From assembly GCF_018403685.1 (NCBI RefSeq), contig NZ_BOVK01000023.1:1-54599 (forward strand): a stretch of 54,599 bases of DNA. The letters run 5' to 3'. Below the pieces are notes generated by a model. The model had not been told where the DNA came from, did not search any database, and was given only the letters and a program-made list of their open reading frames with translations. This document shows, in pieces, positions 41,983 through 49,665 of the stretch. This stretch comes from Xylanibacillus composti. Lineage in GTDB: Bacteria > Bacillota > Bacilli > Paenibacillales > K13. Numbering within the stretch: position 1 is the first letter of the stretch; every line of letters starts with the position of its first letter. Position numbers and translations under genes: made by a program.

Positions 41983-43058
41983 ATGAAGGTCAAAAATCCC
42001 AGCATCCCCGGCCCTCGTCAAATTCCCTGGGTCGGCAACTTGCTGGAGTTCGGATCCAATCCCCTGCGGTTCGTGGAACAATGCGCAGAGAAATATGGAG
42101 CGGTGGTTCGATTTTCACTGGAAAGGGATAGAGAAACCTACCTGCTGACGAAGCCTGAACATATTCAGTATGTTCTGCTGCATACACAGCGAAAGTTCAA
42201 AAAAGGCTATCATCGTGACCGCATCTTAAGCCTGGTGCTGGGCAATGGCTTGGTGACTATCTCATCGACATCCTTCCCCTGTCCATTTCTCTGCCAGGCG
42301 ATTCGAGACTGAGAGAAAGCCTAGCGACATTAGATCAGGTCATTTATCGCATCATCGAGCAGAGACGCCTGGACCGCGAGGATCACGGCGACCTGCTGTC
42401 CATGCTGATGCATGCGCAGGACGAGGACGGGGCGATGATGTCGAACGAACAGCTGAGAGACGAAGTGATGACCTTGTTCCTCGCTGGACATGAAACAACC
42501 GCCAACACCTTGTCATGGACCTTTTACTTGCTAACACAGCATCCAGAAGCCGAAAGCAAGCTCATGCGTGAATTAGAGCAGGTGCTAAATGGGCAAGCCC
42601 CCTCCTTCCGCCATTTCCCTCAACTTGTCTACACTCAGTCCATCGTGAAAGAAGCCATGCGCCTATATCCTCCGGTATGGTTAATCTCCAGGGAACCGCT
42701 TGAGGACGTCCAGCTTGAACAATACGTCTTGCCAGCTGGCTGCGAAATCGCCTTAAGCCAATGGGTCATGCACCGGCATCCGGACTACTTTCCAGAGCCC
42801 CGGTCGTTTATTCCCGATCGGTGGACCCCGGAATTTGAAGAAGCGCTTCCCGCCTATGTCTACTTCCCGTTTGGCGCTGGCCCTCGCATGTGCATTGGCA
42901 ACAACTTCGCCATGCTGGAAGCTACACTTCTGCTTGCGGGTGTCTTGCAGCAGTACCGAATCGTCTATGATTCCGCCAAGCCGGTTGCTCCTGAGCCGTC
43001 GATTACACTTCGGCCTAAGCCCGGGGTTCCCGTGCGGGTTGTACGCAGGCGCGAATAG
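41983..43058 (+). pseudogene. cytochrome P450 gene with internal out-of-frame deletion
   Basis: The first frame starts at 41983 behind GGAGGAGA with a good P450 N-terminus (PGPRQIPWVGNLLEFGSNPLRF) and ends after GNGLVT. The second frame resumes within a few bases near 42252 as GDYLIDILPLSISLPGDSRL and continues to 43058. It carries the I-helix LFLAGHETTANTLSW, the K-helix EAMRLYPP and the heme loop FPFGAGPRMCIG. Roughly 100 residues (helices B' to F) are missing at the junction and the frame is shifted. Heme-binding and oxygen-activation residues survive, but a functional enzyme is not expected. The first frame stops at 42310-42312. Confidence 0.85.
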
Positions 43059-43132
43059 CAAACGAGAAGAAACCCGCCAATCTCCTATCTGCTATCATTA
43101 TGATCATTACAGCAGCCGAAAGGAGCCTGCAT

Positions 43133-43561
43133 ATGGCAAATATCGAACACCTGCAAACTATTCATGCTCCCGCAGCAGAGGCTTATCAAGCATTAACGAC
43201 GGCCAAGGGGCTTTCTGAAGTTTGGACCCGTGAACTGATCGTCCATGAGCAAGTCGGGGCCGTCAACGAATTCCACTTCGGCGACGATGACTTGACGAAA
43301 ATGCGGATCGTGGAACTGATCCCTTCCCAAAAAGTCGAGTGGCTATGTACGGAATCGGACCCTGAATGGATCGGTACCACGATATCCTTCGAATTGAAAG
43401 AGAAGAATGGCACAACTGCTCTTACATTGCGTCATAAGAACTGGAAGGAAGTCACGAACTTCTACCGCTTCTGCAATTACAATTGGGCCATGTTCTTATT
43501 CAGTCTGAAGAGCTATTGTGAAGATGGACGAGGGCTTCCTTACCAGGAAAGAAAGTTCTAG
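43133..43561 (+). CDS. SRPBCC/AHSA1-type START-fold protein
   Basis: The product has 142 residues from the ATG at 43133, with GGAG seven bases upstream. The pattern IEHLQTIHAPAAEAYQALTTAKGLSEVWTREL, FHFGDDDLTKMRIVELIPSQKVEWLC and TTISFELKEKNGTTALTLRHKNW is typical of the AHSA1 branch of the Bet v1-like superfamily. These bind hydrophobic ligands or act as stress-linked cochaperone-like proteins. It stands alone 74 bp behind the broken P450 gene. Confidence 0.82.
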   Translation: MANIEHLQTIHAPAAEAYQALTTAKGLSEVWTRELIVHEQVGAVNEFHFGDDDLTKMRIVELIPSQKVEWLCTESDPEWIGTTISFELKEKNGTTALTLRHKNWKEVTNFYRFCNYNWAMFLFSLKSYCEDGRGLPYQERKF

Positions 43562-43582
43562 CACTGGCAGCACACGTTTAAT

Positions 43583-43632
43583 AGCTGTGGAAAAGCGGTG
43601 TCCGTTACACAGACTTCCTCATTTCCACAGCT
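43583..43632 (+). terminator. long hairpin after the SRPBCC gene
   Basis: An 11-base perfect stem AGCTGTGGAAA/TTTCCACAGCT encloses a 28-base loop. There is no T tract on either side, so it is a transcript-end candidate only by position (22 bp after the stop codon). Confidence 0.4.
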
Positions 43633-43733
43633 GTAGGGTACCTTTACTTATACTGATTAATCATTCGGTTCGCTCGGACAAGTTCGAATACGCTTGTAGC
43701 TCTAGCGGTTCCGAAACAAAGCCCCCCCTCTAC

Positions 43734-44171
43734 TTACAACAAACCGGATGCAAGAGCGAAGATTGCAAGACCATGTGTTAATGTGGCCGCAATGATGCCG
43801 TGCTTCATGCGGACAATGCTGCAGACAATTCCTTCATATAGCGTAAAGACAAGTACCATGATACCCAGATCAGTCACGGTGGCTGACAGAAAAATATGTC
43901 CGGAGGCAAAAAACAGGCCGGATAGAATGGCTGCTCGCCACATGCCTGTCCTCTGCTCGAGATATCCCTGTACATAGCCCCGGAACAATACTTCTTCCAT
44001 AAAATTTCCGAATAGGGCTAGTGTAAGCAAAGGCAGCAACAACTCGGCAGATACTACGCCTCCTCGCTGGTGTATCGGTACTAGACCATACATAATTAAG
44101 AATGGAGCAATGACTACTGCAGCACCTGCCAAACCAACGAATAGGGATATCCATTTGTTGGAGCCAAACAA
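43734..44171 (-). pseudogene. CPBP (CAAX-protease-like) membrane protein, probably 5' truncated
   Basis: The frame encodes 145 residues with the CPBP core: MEEVLFRGYVQGYL (catalytic Glu-Glu and Arg), FFASGHIF (FxxxH) and a terminal THGLAI histidine. Four hydrophobic segments remain. CPBP proteins are usually 200 or more residues with more N-terminal helices. The only start is a TTG at 44171 without a ribosome binding site, 13 bp past the terminator of the upstream gene. The N-terminal part therefore seems lost. A short functional form cannot be excluded. Confidence 0.6.
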
Positions 44172-44183
44172 CCAGACAATAGT

Positions 44184-44210
44184 AAAAAAGGTTGGCTAAA
44201 TACCAACCTT
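44184..44210 (-). terminator. intrinsic terminator of the unknown gene at 44.2-44.7 kb
   Basis: The stem AAGGTTGG/CCAACCTT with a seven-base loop is followed on the minus strand by TTTTAC. It lies 19 bp after the stop codon at 44229. Confidence 0.88.
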
Positions 44211-44228
44211 TTCGCACAATGGTCTACT

Positions 44229-44693
44229 TTAATATTCGCCTTTAATTACAAAAAACGAACCGCGAATGGTTCCTGCCAGCTTGGATTTCTGCCTGGCAAA
44301 CTTAAATTTCCCTTCCAACTCCTTAGGGACCTCCATCCCCTCAGAAAGCTTAAAACCAACAGCCCGCTTCTTCGGGTTGTCTAGCGTATACATAACGTTG
44401 ACTCCAAGACCATCCTCGTAAAAGACATATGCCATTTGGATCTGATCGACTTGAAAACGCGATGTTTGCAGAGGTTTGCTCGAAAACGCAATATCACGTT
44501 CCTCTTTCAATATCCGGTTGACATAATCCAGTGTTTCTTGACTTTCGCTCGCTGGTACAACCGTGAATGCATGCTTGTATTTGCTCATAAAATAACGGGC
44601 TTCATTAGCCCGCATGCCAGCAAGCGCTTCCGCTACAGGTGAAGACTCCAAGCCTGCTGTAGACACATTTTTGAAATCAACGATATAGGACAT
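44229..44693 (-). CDS. conserved-looking protein of unknown function
   Basis: The product has 154 residues, with GGAGG nine bases before the ATG. There is no signal peptide, membrane segment or cysteine. It is basic at the C-terminus (KFKFARQKSKLAGTIRGSFFVIKG) and has alternating strand-like stretches (QIQMAYVFYEDGLGVNVMYTL). The sequence looks like a compact well-folded domain under selection. I do not recognise a family and propose no role. Confidence 0.75.
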   Translation of the reverse strand: MSYIVDFKNVSTAGLESSPVAEALAGMRANEARYFMSKYKHAFTVVPASESQETLDYVNRILKEERDIAFSSKPLQTSRFQVDQIQMAYVFYEDGLGVNVMYTLDNPKKRAVGFKLSEGMEVPKELEGKFKFARQKSKLAGTIRGSFFVIKGEY

Positions 44694-44876
44694 CTCTCTT
44701 CTCCTCCATGAATGCCATTTTCACTATTCAAACGGCTTGGTCCGAAACTTCATATTTCATAGGCTTGCCTGCGTGAATCTTCGACACCCACTTCGCGAAC
44801 TTGCTCGAATTGGTTAAGCAGACCTAAGCCTCTCAACCGATACCGTGAACGGAAGAACCGTAGTCATTGGTTCAGG

Positions 44877-45206
44877 TTATTCTTCTTCCCTCTCCAGCAG
44901 TTGCTTCAAGTGCAGTACATTTGCATTCCAAAATTTGTTGTAATCGGCCACCCAATCTTGAACCTCTCTGAGCGGAGTAGCGTCCAGCCGAAATCGCGTT
45001 TCTCTGCCGACTTTGCGGTCATGCACCAAGCCTGCTTCTTTAAGGACAGTTAAATGCTTGGATACAGCCGTTCGGCCCATTGGAAACTGTTCTGTTAACT
45101 CATGGAGCGGTTTCTCCTCTTCCTCTGCCAACAGACGAATTAGTTGTCGCCTGGTTGGATCTGCAATGGCGTCAAACACATCCCGCAACTGGCTGTTCTT
45201 ACTCAT
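44877..45206 (-). CDS. ArsR-family winged-helix regulator
   Basis: The product has 109 residues, with GGGGGAGG before the ATG. The core is VFDAIADPTRRQLIRLLAEEEEKPLHELTEQFPMGRTAVSKHLTVLKEAGLVHDRKVGRETRFRLD. No metal-binding cysteines are present, so it belongs to the non-metal ArsR branch often paired with AHSA1/SRPBCC proteins. Such a protein lies 1.3 kb away on the other strand (43133-43561), which might be its separated partner. Confidence 0.9.
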   Translation of the reverse strand: MSKNSQLRDVFDAIADPTRRQLIRLLAEEEEKPLHELTEQFPMGRTAVSKHLTVLKEAGLVHDRKVGRETRFRLDATPLREVQDWVADYNKFWNANVLHLKQLLEREEE

Positions 45207-45526
45207 AGCACCTCCCCCAAACCTTCAACTATTCTATAGATGGCATATAGGGCCCAAGCATTTCCTTCACTTGATTCCTCAACCGATCAAATCCCCTTCC
45301 AATAAGACACCGTTCGGTGTCCTATTTCATTATAGGCCTCAGCCGGTTTCTTGTCAACTCGGTCGTTACAACGCAAGAACCCCGATCCATTCGGATCGAG
45401 GTTCTTGCAGGACTTCGGGTGACTTTGTTTCCCAAGCGCGAAGGAAATGATCGCAGCCGATTATTGGGCTGAAGGTCCAATCATCCCTTCATGGAAATTG
45501 CGTTAGACTTGCTGATTTAGCCGGGA
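45207..45526. other. intergenic stretch with two hairpins
   Basis: This gap between the ArsR gene and the DoxX stop holds no convincing gene. Two inverted repeats are visible: GACACC-GTTC-GGTGTC (45306-45321) and a longer one at 45373-45408, listed separately. No promoter pair was convincing for arsR. Confidence 0.5.
45373..45408 (-). terminator. long hairpin downstream of the DoxX gene
   Basis: GCAAGAACC and GATC-rich arms form a 16-base stem with one mismatch around a short loop. It lies about 120 bp after the DoxX stop codon. The minus-strand tail GTTGTAA is poor in T, so the terminator role is tentative. Confidence 0.4.
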
Positions 45527-45916
45527 TTATAATCCCCAAGTCCAGTTTGTTACTTCCAATAACATGAGGCAAGCAGCTGCAAGAGCTACATTCTTCAAGA
45601 ATTGATTCATATCTCCCATTCTGGCGGTTGCATCTTCTAAAGTCCAAAAATCATGTATCGTCACAGCAGATGCTATTAAGAATACGGCTAAAGCAATAAG
45701 TGCAGGTTGAATCAAATAGCCCGTCAGAATGCTCAAACCTCCGCCAATAAGCAATAACCCACTTACGAAGACGCCTAATCCTGGGGCTGGTATCTTTTTA
45801 TAAGCGGCATATTGTGTCATCGATCTAAAGTTTAAGAAATGATTAACGCCACAATAAATAAAAAACACTGCAAAAATCACTCTACCTACTAACCATAACC
45901 ATACCATTTTTCTCAC
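45527..45916 (-). CDS. DoxX-family membrane protein
   Basis: The product has 129 residues with four hydrophobic segments: VGRVIFAVFFIYCGVNHFLNF, GLGVFVSGLLLIGGGLSILTGYLIQPALIALAVFLI and KNVALAAACLMLLEV. This is the DoxX/CatD architecture. The start is a GTG at 45916 close behind AAAGGAG; an ATG at 45907 is also possible. The HxlR regulator gene lies upstream on the same strand, and an HxlR-type operator lies between. In B. subtilis a DoxX protein (CatD) is under HxlR-type CatR/YodB control in quinone stress, which suggests the same role here. Confidence 0.85.
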   Translation of the reverse strand: MRKMVWLWLVGRVIFAVFFIYCGVNHFLNFRSMTQYAAYKKIPAPGLGVFVSGLLLIGGGLSILTGYLIQPALIALAVFLIASAVTIHDFWTLEDATARMGDMNQFLKNVALAAACLMLLEVTNWTWGL

Positions 45917-46024
45917 TAGCTCCTTTTACCCGTTTGATTTTCCCCGATACAATAGAACGTATCGTTGAATATATGCATTATGCAGTGTACATGCGATTAT
46001 GTGAAGTAGGCACAAAAATGTGGT

Positions 46025-46046
46025 ATAGTATCAAAAAAGATACTAT
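46025..46046 (-). promoter_or_regulatory. HxlR-type operator upstream of the DoxX gene
   Basis: ATAGTATC, six A residues, GATACTAT: a perfect eight-base inverted repeat with a six-base spacer. It shares arm sequence and spacing with the sites at 46530-46551 and 53874-53895. Confidence 0.7.
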
Positions 46047-46060
46047 TGTTATGGCTCCTA

Positions 46061-46098
46061 AAGCAAACAACCGACCTGGATAGGTCGGTTGTTTGCTT
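46061..46098 (-). terminator. hairpin terminator of the first HxlR gene
   Basis: A 17-base perfect stem (AAGCAAACAACCGACCT and its complement) around GGAT lies 45 bp after the stop codon at 46144. On the minus strand only TTT follows. Confidence 0.75.
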
Positions 46099-46143
46099 CT
46101 ATGACGCTTAGAGGATGAACAGCACAACGCCAATCTCGACGTG

Positions 46144-46515
46144 CTATTCGACTCGGACTTCCTCCACCAATTGGCTCTTTTTCTCTTGCATATGCTTCAA
46201 GTGGGCTCTCCCCCAATCGTGCATAGGTTTCAAAATATAATCCAGAGTTAGGCCGTATTCCGTGATTGAATATTCGACGCGAGGCGGGACCACTGGATAA
46301 ACAACCCGTTTGACGATATCTTGTTCCTCCAGCTCGCGCAACTGCGCGGTGAGCATCTTTTGCGTGATATTCGGTATCAACCGCTGCAATTCGCTGAACC
46401 GTTTCCTCTCCCCTTGCAGCAGATGCAGCAAAATAATCGGCTTCCATTTGCCCACCAATATGTCCATCGCGGCTTCAAGTCCCGGTTGACAGCCTGCTGG
46501 TTCACGTTTGCTCAT
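46144..46515 (-). CDS. HxlR-family redox-type regulator (first of two paralogs)
   Basis: The product has 123 residues, with GGGGGG seven bases before the ATG. The HxlR winged helix is CQPGLEAAMDILVGKWKPIILLHLLQGERKRFSELQRLIPNITQKMLTAQLRELEEQDIV. A cysteine at position 9 matches the N-terminal Cys of YodB/CatR-type quinone sensors. It is very similar to the protein at 53916-54278. Its operator covers its own promoter region, and it is flanked by DoxX (same strand) and azoreductase (divergent). Confidence 0.92.
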   Translation of the reverse strand: MSKREPAGCQPGLEAAMDILVGKWKPIILLHLLQGERKRFSELQRLIPNITQKMLTAQLRELEEQDIVKRVVYPVVPPRVEYSITEYGLTLDYILKPMHDWGRAHLKHMQEKKSQLVEEVRVE

Positions 46516-46529
46516 AACTGTGCCCCCCT

Positions 46530-46551
46530 ACAGTATACTTTTTGATAGTAT
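46530..46551 (-). promoter_or_regulatory. HxlR-type operator in the hxlR/azoreductase divergent region
   Basis: On the minus strand ATACTATC, six bases, TATACTGT. The same segment forms the inverted repeat GTATACT-N7-AGTATAC (46533-46553). It starts 14 bp upstream of the HxlR start codon and about 90 bp from the azoreductase start. Confidence 0.7.
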
Positions 46552-46640
46552 ACCACTTATTTGTGCGTACTTCCAAATTCGAATAAAACCATACATAATA
46601 GCTATGGGAGTAAAAATAAATACATGTTGGAGGTACGTAA

Positions 46641-47267
46641 ATGAGCACCATACTATTTGTAAAAGCAAACAATCGTCCTGTCGAGCAAGCGGTCAGTGTG
46701 AAATTATATAACCGCTTCTTGGAAAGTTATCGAAACTCACATCCGGAGGATACAATCACGGAGCTTGATTTATTCGCAGAGACGCTGCCTTACCTTGACG
46801 ACACACTAATCAATGCGAACTTCAAAGTTGCGAATGGCATGGAAATTTCACTCGAAGAACAGCAGAAGAAGGAGATTGCCGACCGCTACTTGAATCAGTT
46901 TCTTGCAGCTGATAAAGTCGTGTTCGCCTTCCCGCTCTGGAATTTCTCCGTCCCGGCAGTGCTGCACACATATCTGGATTATTTGGCCCAAGCGGGCAAG
47001 ACGTTTAAGTACACGCCGGAAGGACCGGTAGGACTTATTCCGGATAAAAAGGTCGCATTGCTGCATGCAAGCGGCGGTATTTACTCCGAGGGTCCGGCGG
47101 CACCGCTTGAAATGTCGCTCAACTACGTTACAAACATGATGCGTTTCTTCGGTGTCCAAAATATCGTATCCATCCGGATCGAAGGCCATAATCAGCTGCC
47201 GGACCGCGCCAATCAAATCATCGATAAAGGACTCGCGCAAGCAGCCGACGCAGCTGTAACTTTCTAA
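46641..47267 (+). CDS. azoR: FMN-dependent NADH-azoreductase
   Basis: The product has 208 residues, with GGAGG before the ATG. It has a flavodoxin-like fold with ILFVKANNRPVEQAVSVKLYNRF (phosphate-binding loop region), FAFPLWNFSVPAVLHTYLDYLAQAGKTFKYTPEGPVGL and LLHASGGIYSEG. These are AzoR-family landmarks. The enzyme reduces quinones and azo compounds with two electrons from NADH, avoiding semiquinones. It is divergent from an HxlR regulator, as azoR1 is controlled by YodB in B. subtilis. Confidence 0.92.
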   Translation: MSTILFVKANNRPVEQAVSVKLYNRFLESYRNSHPEDTITELDLFAETLPYLDDTLINANFKVANGMEISLEEQQKKEIADRYLNQFLAADKVVFAFPLWNFSVPAVLHTYLDYLAQAGKTFKYTPEGPVGLIPDKKVALLHASGGIYSEGPAAPLEMSLNYVTNMMRFFGVQNIVSIRIEGHNQLPDRANQIIDKGLAQAADAAVTF

Positions 47268-47333
47268 GGACTCTCCCCCATTAGTCCAAGCGTCGACAGA
47301 CGGATATTTTCTGATGATTGGAAAACGGCATGG

Positions 47334-47355
47334 CCCCGTCCTTAACAGGACGGGG
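47334..47355 (+). terminator. terminator of the azoreductase gene
   Basis: The stem CCCCGTCC/GGACGGGG with a six-base loop is followed by TCTTGCTG. The T tract is weak. Confidence 0.6.
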
Positions 47356-47455
47356 TCTTGCTGCTTAACGCTGCTCTACTCCAATCCATCCTTTTGCATG
47401 CTCAGCCAACCGCATGAAAGGGCTGAGACCGCTCCACTTTTAGATTGCATGATCG

Positions 47456-48037
47456 TTAGTTCTCTTTGCGACGAATTTGATGACGGGCTACCTTTGTGCG
47501 ATTCCCACATACTTTCATCGAGCACCATTTCCGACGACCGGTTGTATCCATGAACAACAGTACGCAATCCGGGTTAGCACAACGTTGGAGCGACAACAAC
47601 TCTCCCTTTGCCAATAATTGAAGCGCATCAAATGCAATCAGCGAGACGATTGCGTCCTCTGTAGCGCCTACGGGAACCGGCAATAAGGAGCCCTCGATTA
47701 GTTTAAATGTTAATGGAGCTTGCTTGATTAGATCTTCAAGATGGGAGATCCATGTTTCCTCAAGCCGTTTTCCGTCTGCGACAGCATCAAATCCTTCACG
47801 CAAAAATATGCGCAGCTCCTTTAATTCAGGCATCGGCATCCCATGGGATAATAAATGCTTTTCCTCAAACAGATGTGAGAACAAGCGACTGGATTGTTTC
47901 ATGAGTTTGATCCAATCAGCCAAACCTCTCTCGGTAGCGAGCAGGTCATGACGAACGCCACGCTTCACAAGCTCCGTATTCACGAGGTCCAAAGATAAAT
48001 GTCCGGAAACTAATGGAAACCCTTTATGCGATGACAT
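47456..48037 (-). CDS. ABATE/CGNR zinc-finger transcription factor
   Basis: The product has 193 residues from the ATG at 48037, with GGAGG seven bases upstream; an ATG at 48043 nearly touches the SD. The N-terminal ABATE domain is SGHLSLDLVNTELVKRGVRHDLLATERGLADWI. The C-terminal CGNR finger has Cys pairs in RCANPDCVLLFMD and WCSMKVCGNRTKVARH. It is a DNA-binding stress regulator family found in actinobacteria and bacilli. It is divergent from the VOC-PNPOx operon and shares a 217-bp regulatory region with it. Confidence 0.9.
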   Translation of the reverse strand: MSSHKGFPLVSGHLSLDLVNTELVKRGVRHDLLATERGLADWIKLMKQSSRLFSHLFEEKHLLSHGMPMPELKELRIFLREGFDAVADGKRLEETWISHLEDLIKQAPLTFKLIEGSLLPVPVGATEDAIVSLIAFDALQLLAKGELLSLQRCANPDCVLLFMDTTGRRKWCSMKVCGNRTKVARHQIRRKEN

Positions 48038-48067
48038 CCTCATACCTCCAAACGAATGCTATTCATA

Positions 48068-48126
48068 ACTAACCATATAATAACCTATTGACAGGTTAAA
48101 TAAAAGTCGTTAAGATACTAACCATA
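48068..48126 (+). promoter_or_regulatory. promoter of the VOC-PNPOx operon flanked by direct repeats
   Basis: TTGACA (48088-48093), a 17-base spacer and TAAGAT (48111-48116) form a good plus-strand promoter. The ten-base string ACTAACCATA occurs on both sides (48068-48077 and 48117-48126), and AACCT/AGGTT arms surround the -35 (48083-48098). These repeats are candidate sites for the divergent CGNR protein. Confidence 0.6.
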
Positions 48127-48254
48127 AGATTGCACATAAAAGGGTTAGTTCGGTGCAGAGAAGGAGGGCAGACGAACATGCTTCGCAGGAATGAAAGTGA
48201 TTGATGGAAATTTACGGAATACAAAATTTGTAATGAGAAGTGGAGGAGATTGAA

Positions 48255-48692
48255 ATGAAAACAGGTCATGTAGGTCTTAATGTAACCAACCTTGAAAAGT
48301 CCCTTTCGTTTTACACGAACATTTTTGAACTTGAAACGATTCGCGAATGCTATGAGGAGGGAAAGAAATTCGCCTTCCTGGGACATAACGGAAATGTAAC
48401 CCTTACCTTATGGGAACAAAGCCAAACGGAATTTTCAAAGAGTCATTCCGGGCTTCACCATTTGGCCTTCGAAGCAGATTCGATTGAGATTGTCCAAAGC
48501 ATGGAGCAAAAGCTTGTGAATATGGGCGTAAAGATGATTTATCAAGGGATTGTTGCACATGAAGAGGGTTCTAATTCCGGAGGCATCTTCTTCATCGATC
48601 CGGATGGAATTCGTTTAGAAATTTACGCGCCTTTAGTAATGGGGACCCATGATCACAGTCATACGGATGGCCCTGCTTGCGGGTTCTTCTAA
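48255..48692 (+). CDS. VOC superfamily protein
   Basis: The product has 145 residues from the ATG at 48255 behind GGAGGAG. It starts TGHVGLNVTNLEKSLSFYTNIF, has the metal-site signals GLHHLAFEA and GGIFFIDPDGIRLEIYAP, and ends with a His-rich tail (GTHDHSHTDGPACGFF). The His7, His and Glu ligands of a VOC metal site are all present. It is probably a glyoxalase- or dioxygenase-type enzyme. It is first in an operon with the PNPOx-like gene 27 bp downstream, under likely CGNR control. Confidence 0.87.
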   Translation: MKTGHVGLNVTNLEKSLSFYTNIFELETIRECYEEGKKFAFLGHNGNVTLTLWEQSQTEFSKSHSGLHHLAFEADSIEIVQSMEQKLVNMGVKMIYQGIVAHEEGSNSGGIFFIDPDGIRLEIYAPLVMGTHDHSHTDGPACGFF

Positions 48693-48719
48693 ATGTTGGG
48701 CTATCATCGAGGAGAAATT

Positions 48720-49574
48720 ATGGTTCAAGAAAAATCTTGTTTGCGCGATGAGGCGTCACGTGTAAGCAAGATGATTCGAAATGACATTCCGGATGTCGCT
48801 GCCCGCTTCATAGAAACGCAGGTCATGTTAATCATTGGCTTACGGGATGAGCATGACTTTGTCTGGGCTTCCGCGGTCTATGGCGAACCCGGGTTTGTCA
48901 AGGCAGTGGACGCGCACACGATATCCATATCGTCGCTTCCTCTGGAGTCAGACCCCATATTTGCAGGTATCAAGTCAGGCCAAACGATAGGAATGCTGGC
49001 TATCGAATTTGCAACTAGAAGACGCATGCGAGTGAACGGCCTCATTACACAAGTTCACAAAAATGGATTCTTGGTAAGAACCAGAGAGGTATATGCTAAC
49101 TGTCCGAAGTATATACAATCACGCACATTTTCGGGCTTCAAACCGATGCGGCAAGTAGAACCCCGATTATCTTCCCGACTGGATCAAGAACAGATGGAAG
49201 CGATTCGCCGCTCAGATACGTTTTTCATCGCCACTCACCACTCGGAAAGCGGCGCGGATGCCAGTCATCGAGGAGGGCTGCCTGGATTTGTTCATATCGT
49301 TGACGAGCGCACATTAATGATTCAAGACTATAAAGGCAACGCTATGTTCAATACGCTGGGCAATATAGCGGAAAACCCGCAAACCGGGTTGTTGTTTCTT
49401 GATTTTGAGGCCGGGGACCTCTTGCAGATCAATGGGGAAACGACAGTACAATGGGAGGGAAGCGAGAGATCTATTTATTTCCGAGTCAGGCAGATCAGAA
49501 GTGTCGTTGGAGGATTCCCGCTCAACTGGACGTTTGGAAGCTACTCTCCCTTTAACCCACCTCCGGCCACATAG
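48720..49574 (+). CDS. pyridoxamine-5'-phosphate-oxidase-fold flavoprotein
   Basis: The product has 284 residues from the ATG at 48720 behind GAGGAG; an ATG at 48693 has no site. Two split-barrel halves are suggested. The N-terminal half has FIETQVMLIIGLRDEHDFVWASAVYGEPGFVKAVD, and the C-terminal half has SDTFFIATHHSESGADASHRGGLPGFVHIVDERTLMIQDYKGNAMFNTLGNIAENPQTGLLFLDFEAGDLLQINGETTV. The second half is the FMN-binding PNPOx fold seen in stress-linked nitroreductase-like or ferredoxin-coupled proteins. It is an electron-transfer flavoprotein candidate. Its substrate is unknown. Confidence 0.85.
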   Translation: MVQEKSCLRDEASRVSKMIRNDIPDVAARFIETQVMLIIGLRDEHDFVWASAVYGEPGFVKAVDAHTISISSLPLESDPIFAGIKSGQTIGMLAIEFATRRRMRVNGLITQVHKNGFLVRTREVYANCPKYIQSRTFSGFKPMRQVEPRLSSRLDQEQMEAIRRSDTFFIATHHSESGADASHRGGLPGFVHIVDERTLMIQDYKGNAMFNTLGNIAENPQTGLLFLDFEAGDLLQINGETTVQWEGSERSIYFRVRQIRSVVGGFPLNWTFGSYSPFNPPPAT

Positions 49575-49665
49575 CGAAACCGTCACCATGCGACTAAACT
49601 ATCGCTATCCCTTCACCCCGTATTTTCAATCTGACCCCATTGGCTGCCAACGATGATGCGCTCCC

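Noticed and set aside
44172-44217. Alternative start for the CPBP protein in a neighbouring frame (MRKGWYLANLFYYC...)
   Set aside because: That frame runs through the terminator hairpin of the upstream gene; the hydrophobic translation is likely chance.
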